From contig VEMX01000028.1 of assembly GCA_009711805.1 (NCBI GenBank), positions 1 to 59,306 on the forward strand: a DNA stretch of 59,306 bases, given 5' to 3'. Both the position numbers and the translations under genes were made by a program. Positions within the stretch are counted from its first letter, which is position 1, and every line of letters starts with the position of its first letter. This stretch comes from Balneolaceae bacterium (GTDB taxonomy: Bacteria > Bacteroidota > Rhodothermia > Balneolales > Balneolaceae). The notes under the pieces are model-generated. The model was given only the letters and a program-made list of their open reading frames with translations, was not told the DNA's origin and ran no database searches. Shown here one piece after another: positions 1 to 7,737 of this stretch.

Positions 1-87
1 ATAGGTTCCGCTACGAAATTCCTTGACGGCTTTACGACGGATTTGTTCGCTAAAATAACGGTGTTTGTTTAGTTTTCGCTTGTTCAT
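1..87 (-). CDS. IS3-type transposase OrfA, N-terminal fragment (runs off window)
   Basis: Reading leftward from an ATG at 87, 29 codons stay open to the window edge. The peptide starts MNKRKLNKHRYFSEQ and continues with a basic helix ending in KEFRSGTY. This is the usual opening of the helix-turn-helix OrfA protein of IS3-family insertion sequences, which binds the element's ends. Only the first third is present, so the family call rests on a short stretch. The ATG lies only 28 bp from the stop codon of the neighbouring gene, so the end of the element must fall at roughly 90-125. The catalytic OrfB would lie outside the window. Confidence 0.6.
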   Translation of the reverse strand, partial: MNKRKLNKHRYFSEQIRRKAVKEFRSGTY

Positions 88-114
88 AACTTGGGGTTAA
101 GCGGTCAAGCTATG

Positions 115-987
115 CTAGAGATAGACAACCGTTAACAATCCCGAAGATACCGTTGTAAGGGCTCCCGAAGTAGCCTGTATATTTGCAGAACCGACAAGAT
201 CACCCGTAAAGGTAGCACTGCCACCTGAAGCAGATAAATCTCCACTTACTACATTTCCCGTAATATTCTGGAGCGACCAGCTGGCACTTTCATTTCGTTT
301 AAAATTGTTGAACTGATCTCTCACGTTGGAATATACTGTGATGAATGTCCCGGCTTCAACATTCTGGGTAGAGATGAGCGAGCCACTGGCATCAGAGGCA
401 CTCTCCACCCGGATTTTGGCATCAGCTCCGGCTATAAAAGAAAGGGAACCATAATTTTGGGTACCTCCCGGTGCAGAACTGCCTGCGTTGGTAATATCAC
501 CAGAAGCAAGTGGAGTGCCCCGGGATGGGCGAATCCGAATGTTGCCTATGGCAATGGTATGAGGGTTATTTTTGGGGTTTCCGGAACTCGACCCCGTTAA
601 AGTGAAAACAATCTCTGAGTCTGTCCTGTCTGTGACTGATAAATAAACTTTTTGGGCTTTGGGAGAGGTAATGGTAATGGAAGGATCTGTTCCTGTAGAA
701 TCAAACTCAAAACCAGAAGGGATTTGAAGACGGATATCACCCGGTGATAATTGCCCGGGAGCTGTTTCAGTGATGGTAGGTCCGGTAATGGTAGTCCAGG
801 TTCCCGTTGCATAATCATCAGCTGAGATATTCGTTCCGCCAGAAGCAGGGGTTACAGTTTGTGCAATGCCGGAATGAGGAGCTAAAAAAACAATAAGAGT
901 CAAAAAGCAAGATAGAGCAATTCCATAAGCCTTAATTGGGCTAAATGCTTTGTGGGAGCAACGTCTTATGTATCCTGCTGAAACCAT
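115..987 (-). CDS. Secreted Ig-like/adhesin-type protein, probably truncated by an IS
   Basis: A 290-residue exported protein. It has a long N-region followed by a hydrophobic segment (about residues 20-40) ending in GIAQ, a plausible signal peptidase site. The mature part is rich in Ser, Gly and Thr. Residues 45-190 form a beta-rich domain with an LSPGDIRLQIPSGFEF stretch. Residues 195-290 resemble an Ig-like repeat of large surface proteins (VRDQFNNF, GDLSASGGSATFTG). The stop codon comes almost directly at the start of the IS3-like transposase gene, and proteins of this build are usually much longer. I infer that the original gene was cut by the IS and the last few residues are element-encoded. 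Function is not recognised beyond a likely surface location. Confidence 0.6.
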   Translation of the reverse strand: MVSAGYIRRCSHKAFSPIKAYGIALSCFLTLIVFLAPHSGIAQTVTPASGGTNISADDYATGTWTTITGPTITETAPGQLSPGDIRLQIPSGFEFDSTGTDPSITITSPKAQKVYLSVTDRTDSEIVFTLTGSSSGNPKNNPHTIAIGNIRIRPSRGTPLASGDITNAGSSAPGGTQNYGSLSFIAGADAKIRVESASDASGSLISTQNVEAGTFITVYSNVRDQFNNFKRNESASWSLQNITGNVVSGDLSASGGSATFTGDLVGSANIQATSGALTTVSSGLLTVVYL

Positions 988-1304
988 TGCTATTTGTATG
1001 TCCTCTTTCTTGTAGTGCCTTATACCGTAGTGATGATATATATATACTCGGTAATTGCTCTTTTGGGCTACTTTCCGCTTTACATGTTTATAACCTAAAA
1101 AATGCCTTAATACAGTACGATTAACTGGTAAATTAATGAATGATTCAATGAATTCATTAAAATTTTTTAATCCAATTAAATTTAATGGTTAGCCGATCTC
1201 ATCTGTTTTCAAAAACAATTATAAACATAGGCTAAATTATCTATCTTTCAGCTTAGAATTTTCTATAACAGATCAATCCAAATAGCTAAATTTTTACTCA
1301 GTTT
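988..1304. other. Intergenic region between divergent genes, with rml promoter
   Basis: A 317-bp A+T-rich spacer between the divergent secreted protein and rmlA. It contains a short TA run near 1039-1050 and a promoter core (listed separately). No gene, RNA or clear repeat was recognised in it. Confidence 0.5.
1242..1249 (+). promoter_or_regulatory. Candidate Bacteroidota-type -7 element for the rml operon
   Basis: TATCTTTC matches the TAnnTTTG core of Bacteroidota sigma-A promoters except at the last base. It lies about 55 bp before the rmlA ATG. No convincing TTTG -33 box is seen upstream, so this is a weak call. Confidence 0.3.
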
Positions 1305-2006
1305 ATGAAAGGAATAATTCTTGCTGGTGGAACAGGTTCCCGACTTTATCCCTTAACCAAAGTCACCAATAAACATTTATTACCCATCGGGGATAAGCCC
1401 ATGATCTATCACCCGATTGAAAAGCTGACTGATGTTGGAATAAAAGAGATTTTAATTGTCACCGGAACCGATCATATGGGAGCTGTGGTAAATCTTTTAG
1501 GGTCTGGTAAAGATTTTGGCTGTCGGTTTACCTATAAAGTACAGGATGAAGCCGGAGGAATAGCTCAGGCGCTTGGATTGGCCGAAAACTTTGCCGGTGG
1601 TGAACCGGTAGTGGTTATTCTTGGAGATAATATTTTTGAATCATCATTGGAGAAGGCTGTTACTGCATATGAAGGCTCCGGCGCCCAAATTTTAATCAAA
1701 GAAGTGCCCGACCCATCCCGGTATGGCGTAGCAGAACTGGATAGCCAGCAGGTGATCTCGATTGAAGAAAAACCGGAGGATCCAAAATCGAATTATGCAG
1801 TTACCGGAATCTATTTTTATGATGCTGAAGTATTTGAGTGCATCAAAACACTAAAACCTTCCGGAAGGGGGGAACTTGAAATCACCGATGTAAACAACTT
1901 TTATATCGAAAAGGGAGAAATGACGAGCTCTGTGCTGGACGGATGGTGGACCGATGCAGGTACAATGGAATCGTATCGGCGGGCTAATAATTTACTAAAA
2001 GACTAG
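1305..2006 (+). CDS. rmlA: Glucose-1-phosphate thymidylyltransferase, short form
   Basis: Makes dTDP-glucose from glucose-1-phosphate and dTTP, the first step to dTDP-L-rhamnose. The N-terminus carries the nucleotidyltransferase signature GGTGSRLYPLT followed by KHLLPIGDKPMI (residues 8-33). VVILGDNIFE (about 102-111) supplies the metal-binding Asp. At 233 residues it is about 55 shorter than classical RmlA, lacking the C-terminal allosteric/dimer extension. That shortened class is known in other phyla. It is the first gene of a tight operon: rmlD starts 2 bp after its stop. Identification as the thymidylyl enzyme rests on the three other rml genes beside it. Confidence 0.88.
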   Translation: MKGIILAGGTGSRLYPLTKVTNKHLLPIGDKPMIYHPIEKLTDVGIKEILIVTGTDHMGAVVNLLGSGKDFGCRFTYKVQDEAGGIAQALGLAENFAGGEPVVVILGDNIFESSLEKAVTAYEGSGAQILIKEVPDPSRYGVAELDSQQVISIEEKPEDPKSNYAVTGIYFYDAEVFECIKTLKPSGRGELEITDVNNFYIEKGEMTSSVLDGWWTDAGTMESYRRANNLLKD

Positions 2007-2008
2007 AG

Positions 2009-2869
2009 ATGCATTTTTTTATTACAGGTGCCGGCGGACAGTTAGGCTCTGAATGGGTTAGATTCCTGGATAAGCAGGCAGAAAATGAAGTGAATACGTT
2101 TCTTTCTTCCGAGCTGGACATTACCGATAAAGAGAAACTGCAAAGTATAGTACAGGGGTTACATCCCGATGTTGTTATAAATTGTGCCGCCTATACCCAG
2201 GTAGATAAGGCAGAGAAAGAAAGGGACAAGGCTTTTGAGATAAATGGACAAGCAGTAGGGCATTTGGCGGCGGTATGTGCTTCCGAACAGATCAAACTGG
2301 TGCATTACTCTACCGATTATGTATTTCCTGGAAAGCTGAAAGATGCTAAAGCTTTGCCACAGGGATATCCCGAAGATCATAAAGTAAATCCTGTAAATAC
2401 CTATGGCGAGAGTAAGCTGCTTGGAGAAAAAGAGTTGCAATCTTCAGGATGTAGTTATTTATTGATTCGGACTTCGTGGCTGTGCGGCAGAGATGGGCAC
2501 AATTTTGTGGATACCATGCTGCGCCTTGGAGAACAGAAGAGGAAATTGAGGGTAGTAAACGATCAATGGGGAAGTCCGGCTTTTTGTGAAAATGTTGTGG
2601 AGAACACCTATCACCTTTTAAAGCAAAACGAAGAAGGGATCTTTCATATTAGCTCGCAAGGAAAAACCACATGGTATGAGTTTGCCCAGGAAATATTTAA
2701 ACAAAGAAATATGAATATAGTTGTTGAGCCGGTAAGTAGCAGCGAGTATAAAACGAGGGCAAAGCGTCCGGCCTTTTCGCTGTTAAACACCCAAAAAATT
2801 ACCGACACACCCGGCAGCGTAATAATAAATTGGAAAGACGGACTTAGAAATTTACTGAAGCATATTTAA
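2009..2869 (+). CDS. rmlD: dTDP-4-dehydrorhamnose reductase
   Basis: NADPH-dependent last step of dTDP-L-rhamnose synthesis. This is an extended short-chain dehydrogenase. The Rossmann motif GAGGQLGSE is at residues 7-15, and VINCAAYTQVDKAE (about 56-69) is the RmlD hallmark. The catalytic YxxxK is YGESK (about 131-135), preceded by the Ser/Thr-rich HYSTDYVFPG stretch. Length (286 residues) is normal. It sits second in the operon, before rmlC, which starts 1 bp after its stop. The gene order A-D-C-B differs from the commoner B-D-A-C, but the set is complete. Confidence 0.93.
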   Translation: MHFFITGAGGQLGSEWVRFLDKQAENEVNTFLSSELDITDKEKLQSIVQGLHPDVVINCAAYTQVDKAEKERDKAFEINGQAVGHLAAVCASEQIKLVHYSTDYVFPGKLKDAKALPQGYPEDHKVNPVNTYGESKLLGEKELQSSGCSYLLIRTSWLCGRDGHNFVDTMLRLGEQKRKLRVVNDQWGSPAFCENVVENTYHLLKQNEEGIFHISSQGKTTWYEFAQEIFKQRNMNIVVEPVSSSEYKTRAKRPAFSLLNTQKITDTPGSVIINWKDGLRNLLKHI

Positions 2870-2870
2870 T

Positions 2871-3419
2871 ATGGAGATTAAAGAAACACGGATACCAGCC
2901 GTTAAATTGCTGGAACCAAAAGTTTTTGAGGATGAAAGGGGATACTTTTATGAAGCATACCAAAAATCTGTTTTACAGGAAGCGGGTATAGAAGATGAAT
3001 TCGTTCAGGATAATGTGTCAAAGTCTTGTAAAAATACTATTCGTGGGCTTCATTACCAGATACAGAGACCCCAGACAAAGCTGATTCGGTGCCTTAAAGG
3101 GGAAGTTCTGGATATAGCTGTTGACTTACGCAGGAGTTCTCCGTCATTCGGAAATTATGTCGCCTTTAAGCTCTCAGAAGAGAACAAGCACTCTTTATAT
3201 GTTCCTGTGGGGTTTGCTCATGGATTTTCGGTATTATCAGAAGAGGCAATTATAAGCTATAAATGTTCAGATTATTATAATCCAAAAGGAGAAAGAGGCA
3301 TTAGATGGGACGACCCGGAAATCCGCGTTCTTTGGAATGTAGAGAAACCTATTATTTCAGAGAAAGACCGCTTTTTGCCTTTACTATCATCCATTAAAGA
3401 AGAAGACTTATTTACATGA
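2871..3419 (+). CDS. rmlC: dTDP-4-dehydrorhamnose 3,5-epimerase
   Basis: Double epimerisation of dTDP-4-keto-6-deoxyglucose. A cupin-fold protein of 182 residues, the normal length. It has the typical FEDERGYFYEAYQK start (about 17-30). GLHYQIQ (about 60-66) contains the catalytic His, and VPVGFAHGFSVLSE (about 112-125) is the conserved C-terminal block. Its end overlaps the rmlB start by 4 bp (ATGA), which points to translational coupling in the operon. Confidence 0.95.
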   Translation: MEIKETRIPAVKLLEPKVFEDERGYFYEAYQKSVLQEAGIEDEFVQDNVSKSCKNTIRGLHYQIQRPQTKLIRCLKGEVLDIAVDLRRSSPSFGNYVAFKLSEENKHSLYVPVGFAHGFSVLSEEAIISYKCSDYYNPKGERGIRWDDPEIRVLWNVEKPIISEKDRFLPLLSSIKEEDLFT

Positions 3420-4426
3420 GAATTATCGTAACCGGAGGAGCCGGTTTTATTGGTTCCAACTTAATTTTAAGACTATTCGAACAACACCCTGACTGGGAGA
3501 TCTATAACATAGACAAGCTAACCTATGCCTCTGATCCATCTTATTTGAACGCCTACCGAGATTCGGAACGCTATCATTTTAAGAAAGTGGACCTGGTGAA
3601 CAGGGAAGAGGTACAGGATGTGGTAAAGAACTTTAAGCCACAGGGAGTATTTCACCTCGCAGCAGAATCTCATGTTGATAATTCTATTAAAGGTCCCGAG
3701 CCATTCATTCAGTCGAATGTAGTGGGCACGTTTAACATTTTGGAAGAGTGCCGCCAGCTGTGGATGCAAGATGAAGAAGATTGGAAGAACAACCGGTTTC
3801 TCCATGTTTCAACCGATGAGGTATATGGAGAATTAGGAGACGAAGGCTATTTTAAAGAAGATACTCCTTACGCTCCAAACTCACCCTATTCTGCCTCCAA
3901 GGCGGGAAGTGATATGATTATTCGTTCTTATTATCACACCTTTGGGATGAATGTGGTTACCACCAACTGTTCAAATAATTATGGCCCCCATCAGCATGAC
4001 GAAAAACTGATACCTACGGTGATACGAAGTGCAATGAACCATGACAATATACCCGTATATGGCAAAGGTGAGAATGTTAGAGATTGGTTGTTTGTGCTGG
4101 ATCACTGTGATGCCATGGATGTAGTATTCAACAAGGGAAAAGCCGGTGAGAACTATAATATTGGTGGAAACAACGAATGGAAGAATATTGATTTGGTACG
4201 GTCGATCTGTGATATTCTGAATGAAGAAATAGGGAATGGACCCAATGGCGATTATAAAAACCTGATCAGTTTTGTTACAGACCGCCTCGGCCACGACTTC
4301 CGCTATGCTATAGATGCATCTAAGATTAAAAAGGAACTGGGATGGGAACCCTCACAGGATTTTGACGGAATGCTCCGTAAGACCATTTTGTGGTATGTTG
4401 ATAAATATAAATCAGCTTCAACTTGA
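3416..4426 (+). CDS. rmlB: dTDP-glucose 4,6-dehydratase
   Basis: Converts dTDP-glucose to dTDP-4-keto-6-deoxyglucose with bound NAD. The NAD site GGAGFIGSN is at residues 7-15. HLAAESHVDNSI (about 80-91), HVSTDEVYGELG (about 130-141, catalytic Asp-Glu pair) and YSASKAGSD (about 158-166, YxxxK) are all present. The 336-residue length is typical. It is the last gene of the rhamnose operon. An 86-bp A+T-rich gap without an obvious terminator follows before the EVE-domain gene. Confidence 0.95.
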   Translation: MRIIVTGGAGFIGSNLILRLFEQHPDWEIYNIDKLTYASDPSYLNAYRDSERYHFKKVDLVNREEVQDVVKNFKPQGVFHLAAESHVDNSIKGPEPFIQSNVVGTFNILEECRQLWMQDEEDWKNNRFLHVSTDEVYGELGDEGYFKEDTPYAPNSPYSASKAGSDMIIRSYYHTFGMNVVTTNCSNNYGPHQHDEKLIPTVIRSAMNHDNIPVYGKGENVRDWLFVLDHCDAMDVVFNKGKAGENYNIGGNNEWKNIDLVRSICDILNEEIGNGPNGDYKNLISFVTDRLGHDFRYAIDASKIKKELGWEPSQDFDGMLRKTILWYVDKYKSAST

Positions 4427-4512
4427 GGAAGTTAAAATAAAAAGTTTTAAACGCAGGTTATTCTGCCTAATTTTCATTTTAATATTGAATCCTTAATTCA
4501 AAAGAAAGCATA

Positions 4513-4986
4513 ATGAGTGACAGACAGTACTGGTTAATGAAATCTGAACCGGATGAATACAGCATTGATGATCTTGAACGAGATGGTGTTGAGCCCTGGG
4601 ACGGAATACGAAACTATGAAGCCCGGAATAATATGCGCGACAAAATGAATGTGGGAGATGGTATACTGTTTTATCATTCACGCATTTCTCCGCCCGAAAT
4701 TGTGGGAACTATGGAAGTGGCCAGCGAACCATATCCCGACCCCACCCAGTTTGATCCGGATTCCAAGTATTTTGATGAAAAGAGTAGCGAAGAAGATCCC
4801 CGATGGAAGCTGGTGGATGTTAAATTTGTACAGAAATTTGACGAGCCGGTAAGCCGAACGGCTATGAAGGAAGAGCCGGCATTAGAGGAAATGGTGATTT
4901 TTAAACGCAGAAGGTTGTCGATTACTCCTGTTACCGAGGCCGAATGGAAGAAGATTCATGAAATGGCCGGAGCAGAGGTTAAGTAA
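4513..4986 (+). CDS. EVE-domain protein
   Basis: A 157-residue single-domain protein of the EVE (PUA-like) family, whose members bind modified bases in DNA or RNA. It opens with YWLMKSEPDEYSIDDL, the canonical EVE start. WDGIRNYEARNNMRD (about 29-43) forms the binding-pocket block, and GDGILFYHS (about 48-56) follows. The family includes human THYN1. The substrate here is unknown. It is probably transcribed on its own or as a tail of the rml operon, and a hairpin follows its stop. Confidence 0.9.
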   Translation: MSDRQYWLMKSEPDEYSIDDLERDGVEPWDGIRNYEARNNMRDKMNVGDGILFYHSRISPPEIVGTMEVASEPYPDPTQFDPDSKYFDEKSSEEDPRWKLVDVKFVQKFDEPVSRTAMKEEPALEEMVIFKRRRLSITPVTEAEWKKIHEMAGAEVK

Positions 4987-5002
4987 TTTTCTTGTTTTAA
5001 GA

Positions 5003-5037
5003 AGGCCGCAGGCAGGTTATACAGATCGGCCTCTTTT
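5003..5037 (+). terminator. Likely rho-independent terminator after the EVE gene
   Basis: AGGCCG (5003-5008) pairs with CGGCCT (5027-5032), an 18-nt loop between them, followed by TTTT. It is 16 bp past the EVE stop codon. The loop is long, so the call is moderate. Confidence 0.45.
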
Positions 5038-5184
5038 AGAGGGTTTTACAAAACTTTCTTTTATTTATTATTCCCGCAGATTGCTGTTTAATCACATTAA
5101 TTCCAGGTGTGTACAAAGTAGGTTTTGTTCATAGACGAAGCTTCAATATCTTCGGGTAAAAACAGCTAGCATCCAAGATAACAT

Positions 5185-6399
5185 ATGTCTCAGTCCCTGA
5201 AAGAAGTTCAGCTTCGTACCAAAGGAATATTACCAGTTCAAAAACTTAAACTGCTTCACGAACTGGGAATTATTACATCTGACCCGGATCATCCTATACA
5301 AGAAAATCAGTTTCAACCTAACTCAATTGACCTGCGTTTGGGCAAAAAAGCCTACCGTGTACGCTGCAGCTTTTTACCTGAGAATGAGACTGTACAGGCA
5401 AAAGTAGATCGTTTGGAGCAGTATTCTTTCTCTATTGAAGATGGAGCCGTACTGGAACAGAATTGTGTATACATTATTCCGTTGCTTGAAGAACTTAGGT
5501 TACCTGAATCCAACAAAAGCATCCAAAAAGGATTGTTTAATGGTACAGAAGAAGCTACGGATGTAAAGTTAGGATCGATTGAGAATTTATCAGCAAAAGC
5601 CAATCCCAAGAGTTCTACAGGGCGATTGGATGTGTTTACCAGGGTGATAACTGACTACTCGCACCGCTTTGAAGAAGTGACGCCTGGCTATGAGGGTAAT
5701 TTATACCTGGAAGTAGTACCTAAATCATTTTCCATCAAAGTACAAACCGGGCAGCGGTTAAACCAGCTGAGAGTACGCCATGGTTTTGAAGTGCTTTCCG
5801 ATCAGGATTTATTGCGCATTCACGCTTCCGATCCTTTGCTTTTCAATGAAGAGCATAATCCCGTTTCTATGGAAAAGATAAAAGTAAACCAGGGGTTGTT
5901 CATGAGTGTACAGCTGAAGGGGAAAGAGGGAGAAGTTATAGGCTATAAAGCCAAGAAACATAATAATTACATAGACCTGCGAAATATAGATCATTATGAA
6001 GTGAATGAGTTCTGGGAACCCATTTATGCACGTAAAGAGGATCAGTTTATTCTGGAACCTGAAGCATTCTATATTTTTGCCTCCAAAGAACGGATTCGTG
6101 TACCGGCCCATCTTGCCTGTGAAATGATGGCCTATGATACTGGCTCCGGGGAACTGCGTACCCATTATGCGGGTTTCTTTGACAGTGGATTTGGCGGATC
6201 AGCTAAAGATAAAGGAGCGCGAGCGGTACTCGAGGTTCGCTCACACGATGTGCCTTTCATGATTGAAGATGGACAAACACTTTTTAGCATGCAATTTGAG
6301 CCAAACGCTGAACACCCCGATTTTGTGTATGGTGAAGAAATAGACAGTAATTATCAGGGACAGGAACTCAGACTTGGGAAGCACTTTAAAACACCATGA
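5185..6399 (+). CDS. dcd: Double-domain dCTP deaminase / dUTPase-family protein
   Basis: A 404-residue protein of the dCTP deaminase/dUTPase superfamily, about twice the size of ordinary Dcd. The first half has QPNSIDLRLG (about 45-54), the family's substrate-binding start, and SSTGRLDVFTRV (about 143-154). The second half repeats a beta-barrel with NNYIDLR, GFGGSAKDKGARAVLEVRSH (about 333-352) and GQTLFSMQFE. This architecture is known from alphaproteobacterial proteins annotated as 2'-deoxycytidine 5'-triphosphate deaminase. A role in dUTP supply or pyrimidine salvage is inferred. Its stop overlaps the next start (ATGA). Confidence 0.8.
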   Translation: MSQSLKEVQLRTKGILPVQKLKLLHELGIITSDPDHPIQENQFQPNSIDLRLGKKAYRVRCSFLPENETVQAKVDRLEQYSFSIEDGAVLEQNCVYIIPLLEELRLPESNKSIQKGLFNGTEEATDVKLGSIENLSAKANPKSSTGRLDVFTRVITDYSHRFEEVTPGYEGNLYLEVVPKSFSIKVQTGQRLNQLRVRHGFEVLSDQDLLRIHASDPLLFNEEHNPVSMEKIKVNQGLFMSVQLKGKEGEVIGYKAKKHNNYIDLRNIDHYEVNEFWEPIYARKEDQFILEPEAFYIFASKERIRVPAHLACEMMAYDTGSGELRTHYAGFFDSGFGGSAKDKGARAVLEVRSHDVPFMIEDGQTLFSMQFEPNAEHPDFVYGEEIDSNYQGQELRLGKHFKTP

Positions 6400-6614
6400 G
6401 TAATTTTTTAGTTAGCAAATGTATTTGCCAGGAAAAAGAATTTACTGAGGTCAAGGAGTATGCCGTCAAACACAATATTTCTACGGTAAGAGAATTGCAG
6501 GAACATAACTATTGTGCATGTAAATGCGGGCTTTGTATTCCTTATCTGGAGCTGATGTTTAAAACCGGAGAAACAGAATTTGAACCCGGAGCTTCGATAA
6601 ACAGGAAATCATGA
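6396..6614 (+). CDS. Small BFD-like [2Fe-2S] protein
   Basis: A 72-residue protein with two cysteine pairs, CIC near residue 9-11 and CACKCGLC near 39-46. The latter resembles the CxxC of the bacterioferritin-associated ferredoxin (Fer2_BFD) domain, which binds a [2Fe-2S] cluster. In between is a short helical segment (VREL). It overlaps the upstream dCTP deaminase-like gene by 4 bp and the downstream rsmE by 4 bp, so the three are probably co-translated. What it donates electrons or iron to is unknown. No bacterioferritin is adjacent. Confidence 0.55.
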   Translation: MSNFLVSKCICQEKEFTEVKEYAVKHNISTVRELQEHNYCACKCGLCIPYLELMFKTGETEFEPGASINRKS

Positions 6615-7300
6615 ATGTTTTTTATACAGAGTCCGATCACGGCATTCAACAGCAGTTTTATCTAGAAGGACAGGAAGCACGGCATGCAGCTAAAGCACTT
6701 CGCCTGCGGGAAGGAGATGAAGTATATGCCACGGACGGGAAGGGGCGTAGATTAAAAGGAACCGTTACGGCAATTTCAAAACAGCGAGTGGTTGCCTCAA
6801 CAACAGAAATTGAAGAAATACCCCGGCCCAGTCCTGGCATAACGCTGGCCATGGGCATTATAAAGAAAAGGGATCGCTTAGAGTTTGCCGTAGAAAAAGC
6901 AGTGGAATTAGGGGTATCTGAAATAGCACTGTTTGTCTCGGACCATACCATAAAAACCAACGTTCGGGAAGACCGGCTCCATAATATTGTTTTGAGTGCA
7001 GTAAAGCAGAGTCTCAGGGTATGGCTGCCACAAGTGAATATATATGATGCGCTGGATAATGTTTTAGCAGAGTACAACCAGCATCATAAACTGATGGCTC
7101 ATGAAAAAACCACTCAATCGTTCCAGAACAAAATGCGAACTGAAGATGAATTACTGCTTATGGTTGGTCCTGAAGGGGGCTTTTCGGATCGGGAGGTTCA
7201 ACTAGCCGGGGAAGCCGGGAGCGAGCTGGTTTCGTTGGGAAAATACCGTTTGAGAGCAGAAACGGCAGCAGTCACTTTTTTAGCGCGTATATTGTCATGA
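6611..7300 (+). CDS. rsmE: 16S rRNA (uracil-1498-N3)-methyltransferase
   Basis: SPOUT-class methyltransferase that modifies U1498 of 16S rRNA. The N-terminal PUA-like part has HAAKALRLREGDEVYATDGKG split over residues 25-45. The knotted C-terminal part has AVEKAVELGVSEI (about 96-108) and the SAM-binding GPEGGFSDREV (about 189-199), ending with LRAETAAV. Length (229) is slightly short but complete. It is the third member of the coupled cluster with dcd and the BFD-like gene. Its own stop overlaps a further ATG. Confidence 0.93.
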   Translation: MNVFYTESDHGIQQQFYLEGQEARHAAKALRLREGDEVYATDGKGRRLKGTVTAISKQRVVASTTEIEEIPRPSPGITLAMGIIKKRDRLEFAVEKAVELGVSEIALFVSDHTIKTNVREDRLHNIVLSAVKQSLRVWLPQVNIYDALDNVLAEYNQHHKLMAHEKTTQSFQNKMRTEDELLLMVGPEGGFSDREVQLAGEAGSELVSLGKYRLRAETAAVTFLARILS

Positions 7301-7404
7301 GTCCGGCCCGTATTGTTACCACAGGTTTTCCTGTGCCCTGGGTGATCGGTGGATTAACCCGAATTATTCACGAATGGATGCAAAATGGCGATCTATATAC
7401 TTGA
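7297..7404 (+). pseudogene. Short frame coupled to rsmE, interrupted by the MITE
   Basis: An ATG overlaps the rsmE stop in the same ATGA arrangement used upstream in this operon. It opens a frame beginning MSPARIVTTGFPVPW. After 19 codons it enters the TTAA-bounded repeat and stops 35 residues in. Removing the repeat and one TTAA gives only about 23 codons, so either a longer gene was lost or the frame was never functional. Confidence 0.25.
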
Positions 7405-7589
7405 ATATATTACCGTTGAATTGCTTTATGTAATAGCCCAATTTTGAGGTACGGATTAGGCGGCGAAATTTCCCCGTACGCTGCGTTCAAGTGAAAATTG
7501 GGGTACTCAGGGTACCACAATACCCTTCCGTTCCCATTTCCACTTCGCCTTGCGTACGATTAAATTTCTTGGTGAATAATCCGGGTTAA
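7354..7589. mobile_element. TTAA-bounded MITE-like element, copy 1 (236 bp)
   Basis: The element begins TTAA CCCGAATTATTCACGAA and ends TTGGTGAATAATCCGGG TTAA. The inner 17-bp ends are inverted repeats with two mismatches. The outer TTAA looks like a target duplication. A second copy of the same length at 15047-15282 differs at about 4 positions. The element has no coding capacity, so it would need a transposase in trans. It sits just downstream of rsmE. Confidence 0.75.
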
Positions 7590-7668
7590 ATGACGGCTAA
7601 ACCCCAAGTACCGTAGATACGACCGATACCGACTTGGAACATTGAAAGACTCGATGAATATATTCATG

Positions 7669-7697
7669 AAAAAACCCGGATTTAATCCCGGGTTTTT
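7669..7697. terminator. Bidirectional terminator between rsmE side and the 7738-8283 gene
   Basis: AAAAACCCGG (7670-7679) pairs with CCGGGTTTTT (7688-7697) around an 8-nt A+T-rich loop. With a T-run on one strand and an A-run on the other, it can terminate from both sides, as fits two convergent genes. Confidence 0.75.
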
Positions 7698-7737
7698 CAA
7701 AATAAATGGCTGTTTTCAAAAAATGAATGATTGCTTA

